Source of the DNA: Actinospineispora acaciae DSM 45401
GTDB lineage: Bacteria; Actinomycetota; Actinomycetes; Mycobacteriales; Pseudonocardiaceae
NCBI RefSeq assembly: GCF_000620785.1
Contig: NZ_JIAI01000005.1
Span: 186,001-250,000, forward strand
Length of the DNA stretch: 64,000 bases
Direction of reading: 5' to 3'
Within the stretch, counting starts at the first letter, position 1. The number at the start of each line of letters is the position of its first letter. Positions 16,977 to 26,074 of this stretch are shown here, in pieces. The translations under genes and the position numbers were made by a program. The notes under the pieces were generated by a model that worked only from the letters and a program-made list of their open reading frames with translations, did not search any database and was not told where the DNA came from.

Positions 16977-18077
16977 ATGTGTCGGAGTTGCAACGCATCC
17001 CCCGGTGACGAGGCACGCGGGTCGGGGTTGACCCGGCGCGGGTTGATGGCGCTGGTCGGCGGGCTGACCGTCGGCGGCGCCTCGGTCACCGACGCGGTGG
17101 CCGGGCTGCTCTCCGGTCACCGGGTGCGCGCCGTGGCCGACGCCCAGCCGTTGCCCGCCGTCAGCCAGCCCACCATCGTCGGCTGCGACCAGTGGCAGGC
17201 CAGGGAGCCGTCGTCCCCGGTCAAGGTGCTGCAGAACCGGCCGGTCCGGATCCTGGTGCACCACACCGCCACGGAGAACCGCAACGACGACACCGAGTCC
17301 CAGCTCGCCACGCTGGCCAAGTCGATCCAGGACTTCCACATGGACCGCAACGGCTGGATCGACTCCGGGCACCACTTCCTGGTCAACAGGGCCGGGCTGA
17401 TCGCCGAGGGCCGGCACAAGAGCCTGGAGTCGCTGCTCGGCGGGCAGAAGTTCATCGAGGGCGCGCACTGCCCTGACCAGAACGACACCGCGATCGGCAT
17501 CGAGAACCAGGGCCTGTACACCAAGGCGGACCCGCCCGGCGGGATGCTCTCCGGGCTGCGCGCGCTGTGCGCGTACGCCTGCCTGCAGTACGGCATCGAC
17601 CCCGAGCAGCTCTACGGGCACCGCGACTACCGCGACACCGACTGCCCCGGCGACAAGCTGTACGCGCTGCTGCCGTGGCTGCGCAACCAGGTCGGTCGGA
17701 TGATGGGCAGGGGAACGGAGTGGCGGGCGGCCACGCTGGCCACCTGGCCGCTGGTCCGTCCCGCCGACCAGGGTCCGGTGGTGTTGGCCGCCCAGCACCT
17801 GCTGCGCAACGCCGGCGTGTCCACGGTGCCCGCCGACGGCATGTTCGGCCAGGCCACCTCCGACGGGGTGCGGACGTTCCAGCAGGCGCACGGGCTGGAG
17901 CTGACCGGCATGATCGCGGGCGGTTCGTGGCCGCTGCTCGCGGTGGAGGTGCGGGCCGGCCAGGGCGGCGAGGCCGAGGCGGCGGTGCAGGCGCTGCTCG
18001 CCCGCCAGGGCGCCGAGGCCGTCACCGCGCCCCCGGTCGTGCGCAAGGAGGACTGGCAGCGGCTGTTGGCGTCGTGA
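16977..18077 (+). CDS. Tat-exported N-acetylmuramoyl-L-alanine amidase with peptidoglycan-binding domain
   Basis: This 366-aa secreted hydrolase has a twin-arginine signal (GLTRRGLMALVGG then a hydrophobic run to about residue 45). The amidase_2/PGRP domain spans about 75-235, with zinc ligands seen in ILVHHTATENRN and YGHRDYRDTDCPG (His, Asp and Cys context). A peptidoglycan-binding type 1 domain lies at about 260-310 (VLAAQHLLRNAG, PADGMFGQATSDGVRTFQ). It likely cleaves the lactyl-alanine amide bond in the wall. The ATG follows AAGGGGGATACGCG. A copy of the 46-bp palindrome starts just after the stop. Confidence 0.92.
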   Translation: MCRSCNASPGDEARGSGLTRRGLMALVGGLTVGGASVTDAVAGLLSGHRVRAVADAQPLPAVSQPTIVGCDQWQAREPSSPVKVLQNRPVRILVHHTATENRNDDTESQLATLAKSIQDFHMDRNGWIDSGHHFLVNRAGLIAEGRHKSLESLLGGQKFIEGAHCPDQNDTAIGIENQGLYTKADPPGGMLSGLRALCAYACLQYGIDPEQLYGHRDYRDTDCPGDKLYALLPWLRNQVGRMMGRGTEWRAATLATWPLVRPADQGPVVLAAQHLLRNAGVSTVPADGMFGQATSDGVRTFQQAHGLELTGMIAGGSWPLLAVEVRAGQGGEAEAAVQALLARQGAEAVTAPPVVRKEDWQRLLAS

Positions 18078-18078
18078 A

Positions 18079-18124
18079 CCCGTGAGTGGCTAGGGCCGTC
18101 ATAGCGACCCTAGCCACTCACGGG
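18079..18124. repeat. 46-bp palindromic repeat, copy 2
   Basis: CCCGTGAGTGGCTAGGG pairs with CCCTAGCCACTCACGGG. After one mismatch, a further CG/CG pair closes the loop TCATAG. Loop and arm ends match the copies at 8384 and 63861. It lies exactly between the convergent amidase and DinB genes and may also terminate both. Confidence 0.88.
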
Positions 18125-18128
18125 TGCG

Positions 18129-18662
18129 TCAGCCCATGGTCTTGGCGCCGTCCAGGGCCTCGCGGATGATGTCGGCGTGGCCGGAGTGCTGGGCGGTCTC
18201 GGCGATGATGTGCATCAGCACCAGCCGGGCGGACCAGCGCGCGCCCGGCTCGTACCAGGGCGCCTCCGGCAGCGGGTGCGAGGCGTCCAGGTCGGGGAGC
18301 GAGGCGATCACCTCGTCGGTGCGCCTGGCGACCTCCTCGTAGCGCTCCAGCACGCCGGCCAGGGTCTCGCCCGGCTGCATCTGGAACTCGGCCTCGCGCG
18401 CGGCGAAGTCCGCCTCGGTCATCTCGTCGAAGGACTTACCCATGCTCGACGGCCCGCCCAGGATGAAGTCCACCCAGCCACGCTCGGTCGACGTCACGTG
18501 CTTGATCAGGCCGCCCAGGCAGAGCGCGCTGACGGTGGTGCGCAGGCCGGCCTGCTCGTCGGTGATGTCGCGGGTGGTGAAGCGCAGGAAGTGGCGCTGG
18601 GTCGCCAGGGCCTTCAGCAGGTCGGCCCGCTCGCCGGTGGTGGTGGTCGCCATGGTGGTCAT
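18129..18662 (-). CDS. DinB-family (DUF664) protein
   Basis: This 177-aa protein has the DinB/YfiT four-helix fold, many members of which are metal-dependent thiol transferases using mycothiol in actinomycetes. LLKALATQRHFLRFTTRDI begins helix 1, LGGLIKHVTSTERGWVDFIL carries the first metal His, and LVLMHIIAETAQHSGHADIIRE carries the HxxxH pair. Start is the ATG at 18662 with AAGGCGGG upstream; an ATG three codons on is also possible. It is divergent from a WYL regulator, a common pairing in which the regulator controls the DinB gene. Confidence 0.88.
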   Translation of the reverse strand: MTTMATTTTGERADLLKALATQRHFLRFTTRDITDEQAGLRTTVSALCLGGLIKHVTSTERGWVDFILGGPSSMGKSFDEMTEADFAAREAEFQMQPGETLAGVLERYEEVARRTDEVIASLPDLDASHPLPEAPWYEPGARWSARLVLMHIIAETAQHSGHADIIREALDGAKTMG

Positions 18663-18759
18663 CGTCCCGCCTTGTCGTTGGTTCTGTCTTGCCGTTGAAA
18701 CCCAAGGTAGGGACCATAAGTGCCAGTTTCTGTCCTGAATGGCGAAGAAGCTGGAAAAC
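18663..18759. promoter_or_regulatory. divergent promoter region, DinB gene / WYL regulator
   Basis: The interval holds GGGACCATAAGTGCCAG, which looks like a -10 region (CATAAG) for the regulator gene, with TTGCCG upstream. No clear operator was recognised. Confidence 0.3.
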
Positions 18760-19719
18760 ATGGCGAACACGAGCTCACGGACGCTGCGGCTGTTGTCGTT
18801 GCTGCAGACCCACCGGTACTGGCCGGGCGAGGAGCTGGCCGGGCGGCTGGGGGTGTCCATCCGGACGCTGCGCCGCGACGTCGACAGGCTGCGTGAGCTG
18901 GGGTATCCGGTGCAGGCCCAGCGGGGGGTGGACGGCGGCTACCAGCTCGCGCCGGGCGCCGCGCTGCCGCCGTTGGTGCTGGACGACGAGGAGGCGGTCG
19001 CGCTGGCCGTCGGGCTGCAGGCGGCCACCCAGGGAGCGGTGGCCGGGATCGCGGAGTCGTCGGTGCGCGCGCTGGCCAAGGTGGTGCAGGTGATGCCGCC
19101 GAGGCTGCGCCGGCGGGTGGAGGCGCTGCGCGCGATGACGGTGTCCAGCGGGTGGGGCACGGGCCCGGCCGCCGAGCCGGACACGCTGGTCGCGGTGGCG
19201 CAGGCCTGCCGGGACGCCGAGCGCGTCGAGTTCGAGTACACCGCCGCGAACGGGGAGCGGACCGCCCGGCACGTCGAGCCGCTGCGGCTGGTCGCCCTCG
19301 GCCGCCGCTGGTACCTGGTCGGATACGACCTGACCAGGCATGCCTGGCGCAGCTTCCGGCTCGACCGGCTGGGCCGTCCGCGCAACACCGGGGTGCGGTT
19401 CCGGCCCAGGGAGCTGCCCGCCGAGGACGCCGCCGCGTTCGTCCGCGCCGGCATCGGCTCGGCGCAGGCCGCGCCGCACGTCGTCGAGGTCATGGTGCAC
19501 GCCCCGGAGCCGGCGGTGCGCGCGGTGATCGGCCGGTGGGCGGAGCTGGAGCCGGCCGGGGAGGATCGCTGCCTGGTACGGATGCGGACGGACTCGCTGG
19601 ACTGGCCGGCGATGGCGCTGGGCGCGGTGGGCGCGGACTTCACCGTGCACTCCCCGCCCGAGCTGGTCGACCACCTGCGCGACTGGGGGCGTAGGTTCAG
19701 CCGGGCGACAGCGTTATAG
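18760..19719 (+). CDS. YafY-type HTH/WYL transcriptional regulator
   Basis: This 319-aa regulator has an N-terminal HTH_11 winged helix at about 4-55 (LRLLSLLQTHRYWPGEELAG, SIRTLRRDVDRLRELGYPV) and a WYL domain at about 140-230 (RVEFEYTAANGER, VEPLRLVALGRRWYLVGYD), which binds a ligand or nucleic acid. A C-terminal WCX extension follows. An ATG seven codons earlier (18739) is possible; 18760 matches the usual MANTSxRTLRLLSLLQ start. Its divergence from the DinB-family gene suggests it regulates that gene and itself. Confidence 0.88.
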   Translation: MANTSSRTLRLLSLLQTHRYWPGEELAGRLGVSIRTLRRDVDRLRELGYPVQAQRGVDGGYQLAPGAALPPLVLDDEEAVALAVGLQAATQGAVAGIAESSVRALAKVVQVMPPRLRRRVEALRAMTVSSGWGTGPAAEPDTLVAVAQACRDAERVEFEYTAANGERTARHVEPLRLVALGRRWYLVGYDLTRHAWRSFRLDRLGRPRNTGVRFRPRELPAEDAAAFVRAGIGSAQAAPHVVEVMVHAPEPAVRAVIGRWAELEPAGEDRCLVRMRTDSLDWPAMALGAVGADFTVHSPPELVDHLRDWGRRFSRATAL

Positions 19720-19859
19720 CGGACGGCCGCAAGGCGTGAAGTTCGGCGGCAGTATTCTCGGCGGGCTTGTCACGATCGGGTGGACCACCGGCCCGCGAGG
19801 CGACACTCGGTGGTCGACGCACCGTGGTGATCACCACCGTGAGCTGAGGGGAGGCGTTC

Positions 19860-22484
19860 GTGCATAACGGCACCCGTCAGCAGGTGCGACCGGCCGGTGA
19901 CACGGCCCTGACCGGCGCCCCCGCCGCGCGCCGGCTGTACCGGGAGATCGCGGCCGCGCCGCGGGCCCCGGTGTTGCTCAATGTCGTCGGCATGGCCGGC
20001 GCCGGCAAGTCGGTGCTGCTGGACGCGCTGGCGGACTGTTACGCCGAGGCGGGCGTCCGGGTCAGCCGGGATCCCCGGGACGCCGCCGATCCGGACACCG
20101 CGCTGCTGGTCGACGACGCGCACCTGCTCCCCCAGCCGGTGCTGGACGGGCTGTGCCGGGTGGCGCAGGCGGGCGGGCGCCGCATGGTGGTGGCGCACCG
20201 GCCGTGGCCCCGCACGCCCGGGCTGGCCGGGCTGGGCGCCGCGCTGGCCGCCGACCGCGCCCCGCTGGTGCTGGGCAACCTGGACCGCGCCGGGATGGCC
20301 GGGCGCGCCGCGCTGCTGACCGAGGGCCGCCCGCCGGGCTCGCTGGTGGACCTGGTGGCCGAGCAGACCGGCGGGCTGCCGTCCCTGGTCGGCCGGCTGC
20401 TCGACGCGCTCGCCGACGCCGGCCAGCTGGACACCGCCGACGTGGCCACCGAGCCGCCCGCCGGCCTGGTCGAGCAGCTGTACCTCGAGCTTGACCGACT
20501 GCCGGCGGCGCCGCGCGAGCTGGTGCTGGCGCTCGCGGTCGGTGCGCCGATGGACGCCGAGGTGCTTGCGCCGCTGCTCGACGTGCCCGCCGAAGACGTC
20601 GCCGACCTGACCGAGCAGGCCCGCGCGGCCGGCCTGCTGACCGACGGCGGCTCGCTGCGCCCGATCCTGGCGCACGCCGTGCTGCGGCGGGTGCCGGCGG
20701 TGCGGCGGCTGGCCAGGCGCCGGCGGCTGGCCGAGATCCAGCTGGACCGGGGCGGGTCAGTGCTCGCCGCCGCCCGCGACCTGCTGGACACCGGGGCCAC
20801 CGGGTCGAGGGTCGCCGCCGTGTTCGAGACCGCCGCCGACGAGGCGCTGCGGACCTGCTCGCCGCTGGCCGGCCGGCTGCTGGACGCCGCGATCGCGGCC
20901 GGCGCCCCGGCGCCCAAGCTCGCCGCCAGGGGTGCCGAGGCGGCCGCCCGCGCCGGCGACCTGGACCGCGCGCTGGAGCTGTCCGACCAGGTCCTGGCCG
21001 ACCCGGACGGCTTCGGCGAGGCGGACAGGGCGCGCGCCGTCACCGCGGCCGCCACCGCGCTGGCCCAGCGCGGGCTGCTGGCCCGCAGCGCGGAGCTGTA
21101 CCGCTGGCTGGGCGCGCAGGCGATGGGCGCGGACGCCGTCGTAGCGGTGCCCGCGCTGCTCGGCACCGGGGCGCTGGAGGAGGCCCGGGCGCTGCTCGAA
21201 CCGCCGTCCGCCGGCGGCCGGCCGCCCACGCTGCTGGCCGGCGCGGAGTCGCTGATGGCTCGCGGCGTCTACGACACGATCGCCGGTTCGCCGACCGCCG
21301 CGCTGTCCCAGCTGGCCAGGGCCGCCGCGCTGTTGGAGCCGTCCGGGGCGAGCGTGCTGCTGCCGGACACCCCGGCGGCGCTCGGCGCGCTGGTCGCGGC
21401 GCACTGCGGCGAGCTGGACGTGGCGCAGTCGGTGCTGGACCGGGCGGTCGCGGCCGGCCTCGGCGGGCGCTCGGCGGCGGCGCGGCACCGGCTGCTGCAG
21501 GCCTGGACGGCGATGTCCCGGGGCGCCACGGCGGCCGCCCGCGCGCTGCTCACCGAGGTGGACGCGACCGGACGGCTGGAGCCGCGCGACGAGCTGGTGG
21601 CCGCCGCGCTGGAGGTCGGGCTGGCGCGGCGCGCCGGCGACCTGGCCGCGCTGATGCCGGCCTGGGGGCGGGCGCGCGAGGCCATCGTGCGCCACCCGGT
21701 GGACCTGTACGTGCTGCAGCCGCTGGGCGAGCTGATCGTGGCCTCGGCCCGGCTGCGCGAGCAGGCCTGGGTGCGCCCGCACCTGGACGAGGCGCACGCG
21801 CTGCTGGACCGGCTGGGCAACCCGGTGCTGTGGTCGGTGTCGGTGTACTGGTCGGAGCTGCACGCCGCGCTGGCCGCCGAGCAGTGGGACGAGGCGCGCC
21901 GGCAGGCCGAGCTGTTGGACGCCGCCGCACAGCACCCGTCCGGCGGTGGCCGGTACGCCGCCGCGATGGCGCTGGCCGCGCGGAGCTGGCTGGCCGTGCT
22001 GCACGGCAAGGTGGACCAGCAGGCGGTGGAGACGGCCGCACGCGGGCTGCACGCCGTGGGCCTGTCCTGGGACGGGGGCAAGCTCGCCGGCCAGGCGGCC
22101 ATCCGTACCACCGACCGCAAGGCCATGTCCGCCCTGCTCGCCTGCGCCCGCGGCCTACAAAACTCCGGCGCCGAAACACCCCCCGCCCCGACGCCGCCCA
22201 CCCCCACTCCGCCGCAGACCCCGGTCACCACACCCACCAACGGCTCCGCCCCCAAACCGCCGAGCCCCCCGGCCACCGAACCCGCCGGCGCCCTGAGCGA
22301 CCGCGAACGCGAGGTAGCCGAACTGGTCCTGGACGGCCTCACCTACAAACAGATAGGCGAGCGCCTGTTCATCTCCGCAAAGACCGTCGAACACCACGTA
22401 GCCCGCATGCGCCAACGCCTGGGCTCCCCCAACCGTGGCGAACTCATCGCCCAACTCCGCCTCATCGTCCACCCCCGCCCGTAA
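19860..22484 (+). CDS. STAND-type ATPase with LuxR HTH, IniR-like
   Basis: This 874-aa regulator has a P-loop at about residue 41 (VVGMAGAGKSVLLDALAD) and a Walker-B-like LLVDDAHLLPQPVL at about 82. A long alpha-helical Ala/Leu-rich sensor region (about 300-760, TPR-like) follows, then a Pro/Thr linker. The LuxR helix-turn-helix is at about 812-870 (LSDREREVAELVLDGLTY, ISAKTVEHHVARMRQRLG). Size and architecture match mycobacterial IniR (Rv0339c), which lies next to iniBAC and activates it. Here the gene faces the iniC-like gene across a 102-bp inverted repeat. I infer that it activates the two iniB promoters. GTG start with GAGGGGAGG. Confidence 0.85.
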   Translation: MHNGTRQQVRPAGDTALTGAPAARRLYREIAAAPRAPVLLNVVGMAGAGKSVLLDALADCYAEAGVRVSRDPRDAADPDTALLVDDAHLLPQPVLDGLCRVAQAGGRRMVVAHRPWPRTPGLAGLGAALAADRAPLVLGNLDRAGMAGRAALLTEGRPPGSLVDLVAEQTGGLPSLVGRLLDALADAGQLDTADVATEPPAGLVEQLYLELDRLPAAPRELVLALAVGAPMDAEVLAPLLDVPAEDVADLTEQARAAGLLTDGGSLRPILAHAVLRRVPAVRRLARRRRLAEIQLDRGGSVLAAARDLLDTGATGSRVAAVFETAADEALRTCSPLAGRLLDAAIAAGAPAPKLAARGAEAAARAGDLDRALELSDQVLADPDGFGEADRARAVTAAATALAQRGLLARSAELYRWLGAQAMGADAVVAVPALLGTGALEEARALLEPPSAGGRPPTLLAGAESLMARGVYDTIAGSPTAALSQLARAAALLEPSGASVLLPDTPAALGALVAAHCGELDVAQSVLDRAVAAGLGGRSAAARHRLLQAWTAMSRGATAAARALLTEVDATGRLEPRDELVAAALEVGLARRAGDLAALMPAWGRAREAIVRHPVDLYVLQPLGELIVASARLREQAWVRPHLDEAHALLDRLGNPVLWSVSVYWSELHAALAAEQWDEARRQAELLDAAAQHPSGGGRYAAAMALAARSWLAVLHGKVDQQAVETAARGLHAVGLSWDGGKLAGQAAIRTTDRKAMSALLACARGLQNSGAETPPAPTPPTPTPPQTPVTTPTNGSAPKPPSPPATEPAGALSDREREVAELVLDGLTYKQIGERLFISAKTVEHHVARMRQRLGSPNRGELIAQLRLIVHPRP

Positions 22485-22490
22485 ACCCCA

Positions 22491-22592
22491 CCGCGAGTCG
22501 GGGAAAACGTCAGGGTGAGTCGCGGATTCTGTCAGGCGAGCCGTGGCCTGACGAAATCCCCGACTCACCCTGACAAAATCCCCGACTCGCGG
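22491..22592. repeat. 102-bp inverted repeat of the GAGTCGGGG family (likely bidirectional terminator)
   Basis: The left half reads CCGCGAGTCGGGG, then GTCAGGGTGAGTCGCGG, then GTCAGG; the right half is the near-perfect complement ending CCCCGACTCGCGG. Arms are about 45 nt around a short centre (CGAGCCGTGG). It fills the gap between the convergent iniR-like and iniC-like genes. Confidence 0.8.
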
Positions 22593-22613
22593 ATACGGGG
22601 TACGGACGTGGGG

Positions 22614-24095
22614 TTAGCGGGGGATGGTGGCCAGGATGCCTTCGCAGGAGCGCATGACGACTCGGGCGGCGTCGGTCTGGGCGCGGGAGGAGAGGGGGTT
22701 CTCCGCGCGGCGGCGCCAGCGGCTGAGCGCTTCGAGGGCGGCGGCCTGGGTCTCGCGGGGGTCGGCGTTCGGGTCCAGGCCGAGGCGGGCAGCTGTGGCG
22801 CCGCCGTCGCCACCGAGGAGGCGTTCGGCCTCGGTGCGGACGTCGTCGGGCATCTTGACGGCGCCGGAGCGGACCGCGGTGAGCAGGCGCAGCTCGTTGA
22901 ACTCGTGCGCGCCGGACATGATGCGCTCCAGCTCGATGGAGAGCTGCTGGGCGTGCGGTCGGGGCTCGCGGTGCAGCACCAGGTCCAGCGCGAGCAGCGC
23001 GGACCGCGCCTTGAGCAGGTCGCGGCGCTCGCTGAACTGGATGTTCAGCACCTCGCGCAGGTCGTCCAGCCCGGAGCGGCGGACCAGCTCGGCGGACAGC
23101 TTGGACGGGTCGTTCACGCCCTGGCGGATCAGCGTGACCCCGAGCCGCACCCCGAACAGGCCGAATCGACCGAGCAGCGCCGCGCGCGCCTCGGAGTTGA
23201 GGTTCGCGTTGGTGTCCGCCTTGACGAACCGGTCGGCGGACAGCAGCAGCCCGTCCATCTCCTCGCGTTCGAGGGTGGACAGCTCGGTGAGCGCGGCGAA
23301 CTCGGCCTGGCGCATGGTGCGCCCGGTCTGGGCGAGCAGGCCGGCCACCGCGACCACCGTCTGGCACAGGTCGCGCAGCTTGTCGTCCGAGCGGTAGCGG
23401 CTGGCGATCCGCTTGGCGGACATCAGCGCGTCCAGCCGGCCGACCCCGATCTCGTCGGCCCGCGACAGCACGGCGATGGTGTTCACGGCGGTGGCCCGTG
23501 CCACCCCCTGGTCGTGGAACGACTCCAGGAACCGCACGTCACCGGAGTGCAGGTGGCGCATCAGGTACACCACCGCGTCGGCCTGGGTGGGGGCGTCCTC
23601 CGGGGCCAGGAACTGGTGGCTGCGCGCGGACACGTCGGTGGACAGCGAGTCGATGCCCGGGGTGTCGATCAGCGTGGTGCCGCGCAGGCTCTGCGACGGC
23701 CAGTCCACGACCAGCCGGTCGACCTGGTTCGCCGGCGTGCCGGCCAGGTCGATCGACAGCGCCCCGTCCTCGCGGTGGATGCGCAGCTGGTGCGGCTGAC
23801 CGCCCCTCGGATGCAGCATCACCCTCGGGGCGTTGCCGTCCTGGTACCAGGTCACCACCCGGGTGCACTCGCCGGCGTCAGTGGGCGCGATCTCCTCGCC
23901 GACCAGCGCATTGAGCAGCGTGGACTTGCCGGCCTTGACCTTGCCGGCGATGGCGACCCGCAGCGGCTCGTCGAACCGGGACAGGTGCATCCGCAGCCAG
24001 CCGTTGGCCTGCGGGCTGTCGGAGTAGACCTCGATCGCCTGGCGCAGCAGCCCGCGCACCGCGTTGCCGAGGTTCATCGCCCCCGGCGCGCTCAC
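22614..24095 (-). CDS. iniC: dynamin-like GTPase, IniC-like
   Basis: This 493-aa dynamin-family GTPase has the P-loop AIAGKVKAGKSTLLNALVG at about residue 46, switch/G3 TTLIDTPGIDSL at about 137, and a G4-like VLSRADEIG near 205. The remaining C-terminal half is helical. Length equals that of mycobacterial IniC as I recall it. The GTG start at 24095 overlaps the TGA of the iniA-like gene (GTGA), so the two are translationally coupled. No membrane segment is obvious, unlike its partner, so they may form a hetero-complex. It is last in the minus-strand ini cluster. Confidence 0.85.
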   Translation of the reverse strand: MSAPGAMNLGNAVRGLLRQAIEVYSDSPQANGWLRMHLSRFDEPLRVAIAGKVKAGKSTLLNALVGEEIAPTDAGECTRVVTWYQDGNAPRVMLHPRGGQPHQLRIHREDGALSIDLAGTPANQVDRLVVDWPSQSLRGTTLIDTPGIDSLSTDVSARSHQFLAPEDAPTQADAVVYLMRHLHSGDVRFLESFHDQGVARATAVNTIAVLSRADEIGVGRLDALMSAKRIASRYRSDDKLRDLCQTVVAVAGLLAQTGRTMRQAEFAALTELSTLEREEMDGLLLSADRFVKADTNANLNSEARAALLGRFGLFGVRLGVTLIRQGVNDPSKLSAELVRRSGLDDLREVLNIQFSERRDLLKARSALLALDLVLHREPRPHAQQLSIELERIMSGAHEFNELRLLTAVRSGAVKMPDDVRTEAERLLGGDGGATAARLGLDPNADPRETQAAALEALSRWRRRAENPLSSRAQTDAARVVMRSCEGILATIPR

Positions 24096-25924
24096 CGGCC
24101 CACCGCCGCCGGCACCGCGTTGTCCAACGCTCGGGCCCGTTGCGCCATGTTCTCGATCCGTTCCAGCTCGGCCTTCAGGTCGCGGATGCGCTGCACCCGT
24201 CCCGACTCGTCGATTTTGACGGCCTTCGACGCGGACTGGACGGCCTCGGTGAGCGAGGTGTGCATCTCCTCGGCGATCGCGGTGAAGTGGTCGCGCAGGT
24301 TCCGCTGCACCTGGCGCAGCATGTCCCGGGTTTCCTTGCCCACCTGGAAGGTCACGTCGTCGATGTGCCGGCGCACCGCCATCTTGGCGTCGGCCTGCCG
24401 GCGCTGCTTGTTGCGCTTCATCTCGTCGGCCACCGTCTTGCCACCGAACAGCAGGCCGGCGGCGGCGGAGAACGGGTTGAGCAGCGACAGGCCGGCCATG
24501 CCGGTGGCCATGCCGACCATCACCAGGCCGCCGTACCCGCCGCGAAGCCCGGAGAACAGCTTCGCGCCGACGCCGTACTTCTCCATCTCGGGGCGTTCCA
24601 TCGCCCGCAGGTCGCCGGAGATGAAGTCCTGCTGGCCCACCCGCAGGTTGGGCAGCAGGCTGGAGCCGTTCGAGCTGAAGTGGTCGGCGACCTGGCCGGC
24701 CAGGAACTGCGCACGCTGGATGGCCCACACGAAGTTCTGCGATGCCGCCTGGGACACCTGCTGCTCGACCCAGCTCACCAGCTGGTCCCAGGTGTCCTTC
24801 GGGTCGCTCTGCTCGACGATGTTCTCGGCCTCCCGGCTGATCGCGCGCAGCCGGTCCCGCAGGTCGTACTCGATGTCGGAGTTGAGGTCGGTCACCCCGT
24901 CGCTGAGCGTCTGCTGCCAGCGGGCCGAGCGCTGGCGCAGGTCGTCGGCCTGCTGCTTGGCCTGGTTGAGCTGGGCGATCAGCGCGCCGGCCTTCTCCGG
25001 GTCTTCGAGGGTCATCAGCTCGGACTGCATGTTGGTGGCCAGCTGCTCGGAGACGGTGACCACGTCCTGGCTGGTGGACTTGCGGTCCAGCTCGTCGGCG
25101 CGGGCCAGCACCTCGCGCTGCAGGTAGCCGATCAGCTCGACGAACCCGGACTCGTCCATCAGCGACTTGTCCTCGGTGCGCAGCGCGTGCAGCCGCAGCG
25201 TGGAGGACACCGGGAAGATCTTGGCGTGCACCCCGGCCCTGGACAGGTGGCCGATGTTGATCTCTACGATCCGCCGCCACTGGGGGTACAGGTCGGTCTT
25301 GGTGATCACGCAGGCCACGTTCGGGCAGAGCTGGCGGGCGGACTCCAGGAAGTCCAGCTCGGGCGCGGTGTACTCCTGGGCCGCGTCGGAGACCAGCAGC
25401 ACCGCGTCCGCCTTGGGCAGCGCGCCCATGGTGGCCGCGCCGTGCTGCGAGCCCAGCCCGCCCACGCCCGGGGTGTCCACCAGGACCAGTCCGCCGGCGA
25501 GCAGTCGCCGGGGGATGCCCACCTCGGCGTAGGACAGCTGGCGGCGGTTGTTCGGGTTGCCGGCCTCGGAGACGTACTGCGCGAGCTGCTCGACGGGCAC
25601 CTCGCTGCGCTTGGCCGGCAGCGGTTCGCCGGACTCCGACTCGCTCTCCTGCACCAGGGTGACCGACGCGGTCTCGGAGTGCTTGACCACGGTGGGCAGC
25701 GAGGTGGCGATGTCGTCGTCCACCGGGCACACCGGGGCGTTGACCAGCGCGTTGAGCAGCTGGCTCTTGCCCTGCTTGAACTCGCCGACGATCAGCACCC
25801 GCACGTTCGGGTCGACCAGCCGCTGCCGGGTCTGGTGCAGCCGCCGGGCCAGGTCAGGCCGGTCGTACGCGGTGGTCGCCTTGAGCGCGAGGTCCACCAG
25901 CGAGACCGCCTCTGGTACCGCCAC
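24092..25924 (-). CDS. iniA: dynamin-like GTPase, IniA-like, with membrane paddle
   Basis: This 610-aa bacterial dynamin-like protein has G1 VLIVGEFKQGKSQLLNALV near residue 43, G3 LVLVDTPGVGG near 143 and G4 VITKTDLYP near 208. A coiled helical region (LIAQLNQAKQQADDLRQRS) follows, and a hydrophobic pair at about 470-510 (GLVMVGMATGMAGLSLLN, AAAGLLFGG) is the likely membrane-insertion paddle. Mycobacterial IniA is a GTPase that remodels or cuts membranes and is linked to tolerance of wall-acting drugs. GTG at 25924 is chosen because GGGAGGGG lies 8 nt before it; a GTG at 25933 sits too close. Upstream is the second iniB gene (150 bp away). Confidence 0.85.
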   Translation of the reverse strand: MAVPEAVSLVDLALKATTAYDRPDLARRLHQTRQRLVDPNVRVLIVGEFKQGKSQLLNALVNAPVCPVDDDIATSLPTVVKHSETASVTLVQESESESGEPLPAKRSEVPVEQLAQYVSEAGNPNNRRQLSYAEVGIPRRLLAGGLVLVDTPGVGGLGSQHGAATMGALPKADAVLLVSDAAQEYTAPELDFLESARQLCPNVACVITKTDLYPQWRRIVEINIGHLSRAGVHAKIFPVSSTLRLHALRTEDKSLMDESGFVELIGYLQREVLARADELDRKSTSQDVVTVSEQLATNMQSELMTLEDPEKAGALIAQLNQAKQQADDLRQRSARWQQTLSDGVTDLNSDIEYDLRDRLRAISREAENIVEQSDPKDTWDQLVSWVEQQVSQAASQNFVWAIQRAQFLAGQVADHFSSNGSSLLPNLRVGQQDFISGDLRAMERPEMEKYGVGAKLFSGLRGGYGGLVMVGMATGMAGLSLLNPFSAAAGLLFGGKTVADEMKRNKQRRQADAKMAVRRHIDDVTFQVGKETRDMLRQVQRNLRDHFTAIAEEMHTSLTEAVQSASKAVKIDESGRVQRIRDLKAELERIENMAQRARALDNAVPAAVGR

Positions 25925-25990
25925 GCCGCTCACCCCTCCCTGTTGTCGCCGGTACGACCCTAAAGAACCGGACTGGGTGTCACGCCAAAG

Positions 25991-26029
25991 GGCCGGCCCC
26001 ACGACCCAGGCAAGGGTATGGAGCCGGCC
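25991..26029 (-). terminator. weak stem-loop after the proximal iniB gene
   Basis: GGCCGGC (25991-25997) and GCCGGCC (26023-26029) can pair around a 25-nt loop, followed on the minus strand by CTTTGGC. It would attenuate rather than fully stop transcription into iniA. Confidence 0.3.
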
Positions 26030-26074
26030 ACTTCGGGTCTGGCGGTCAGGCTATCGCCCCCCGTCGACGGCGTG

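Noticed and set aside
22491-22592. CRISPR-like array of GAGTCGGGG units
   Set aside because: Units are palindromic and unevenly spaced by 4-6 bp, with no unique spacers and no cas genes.
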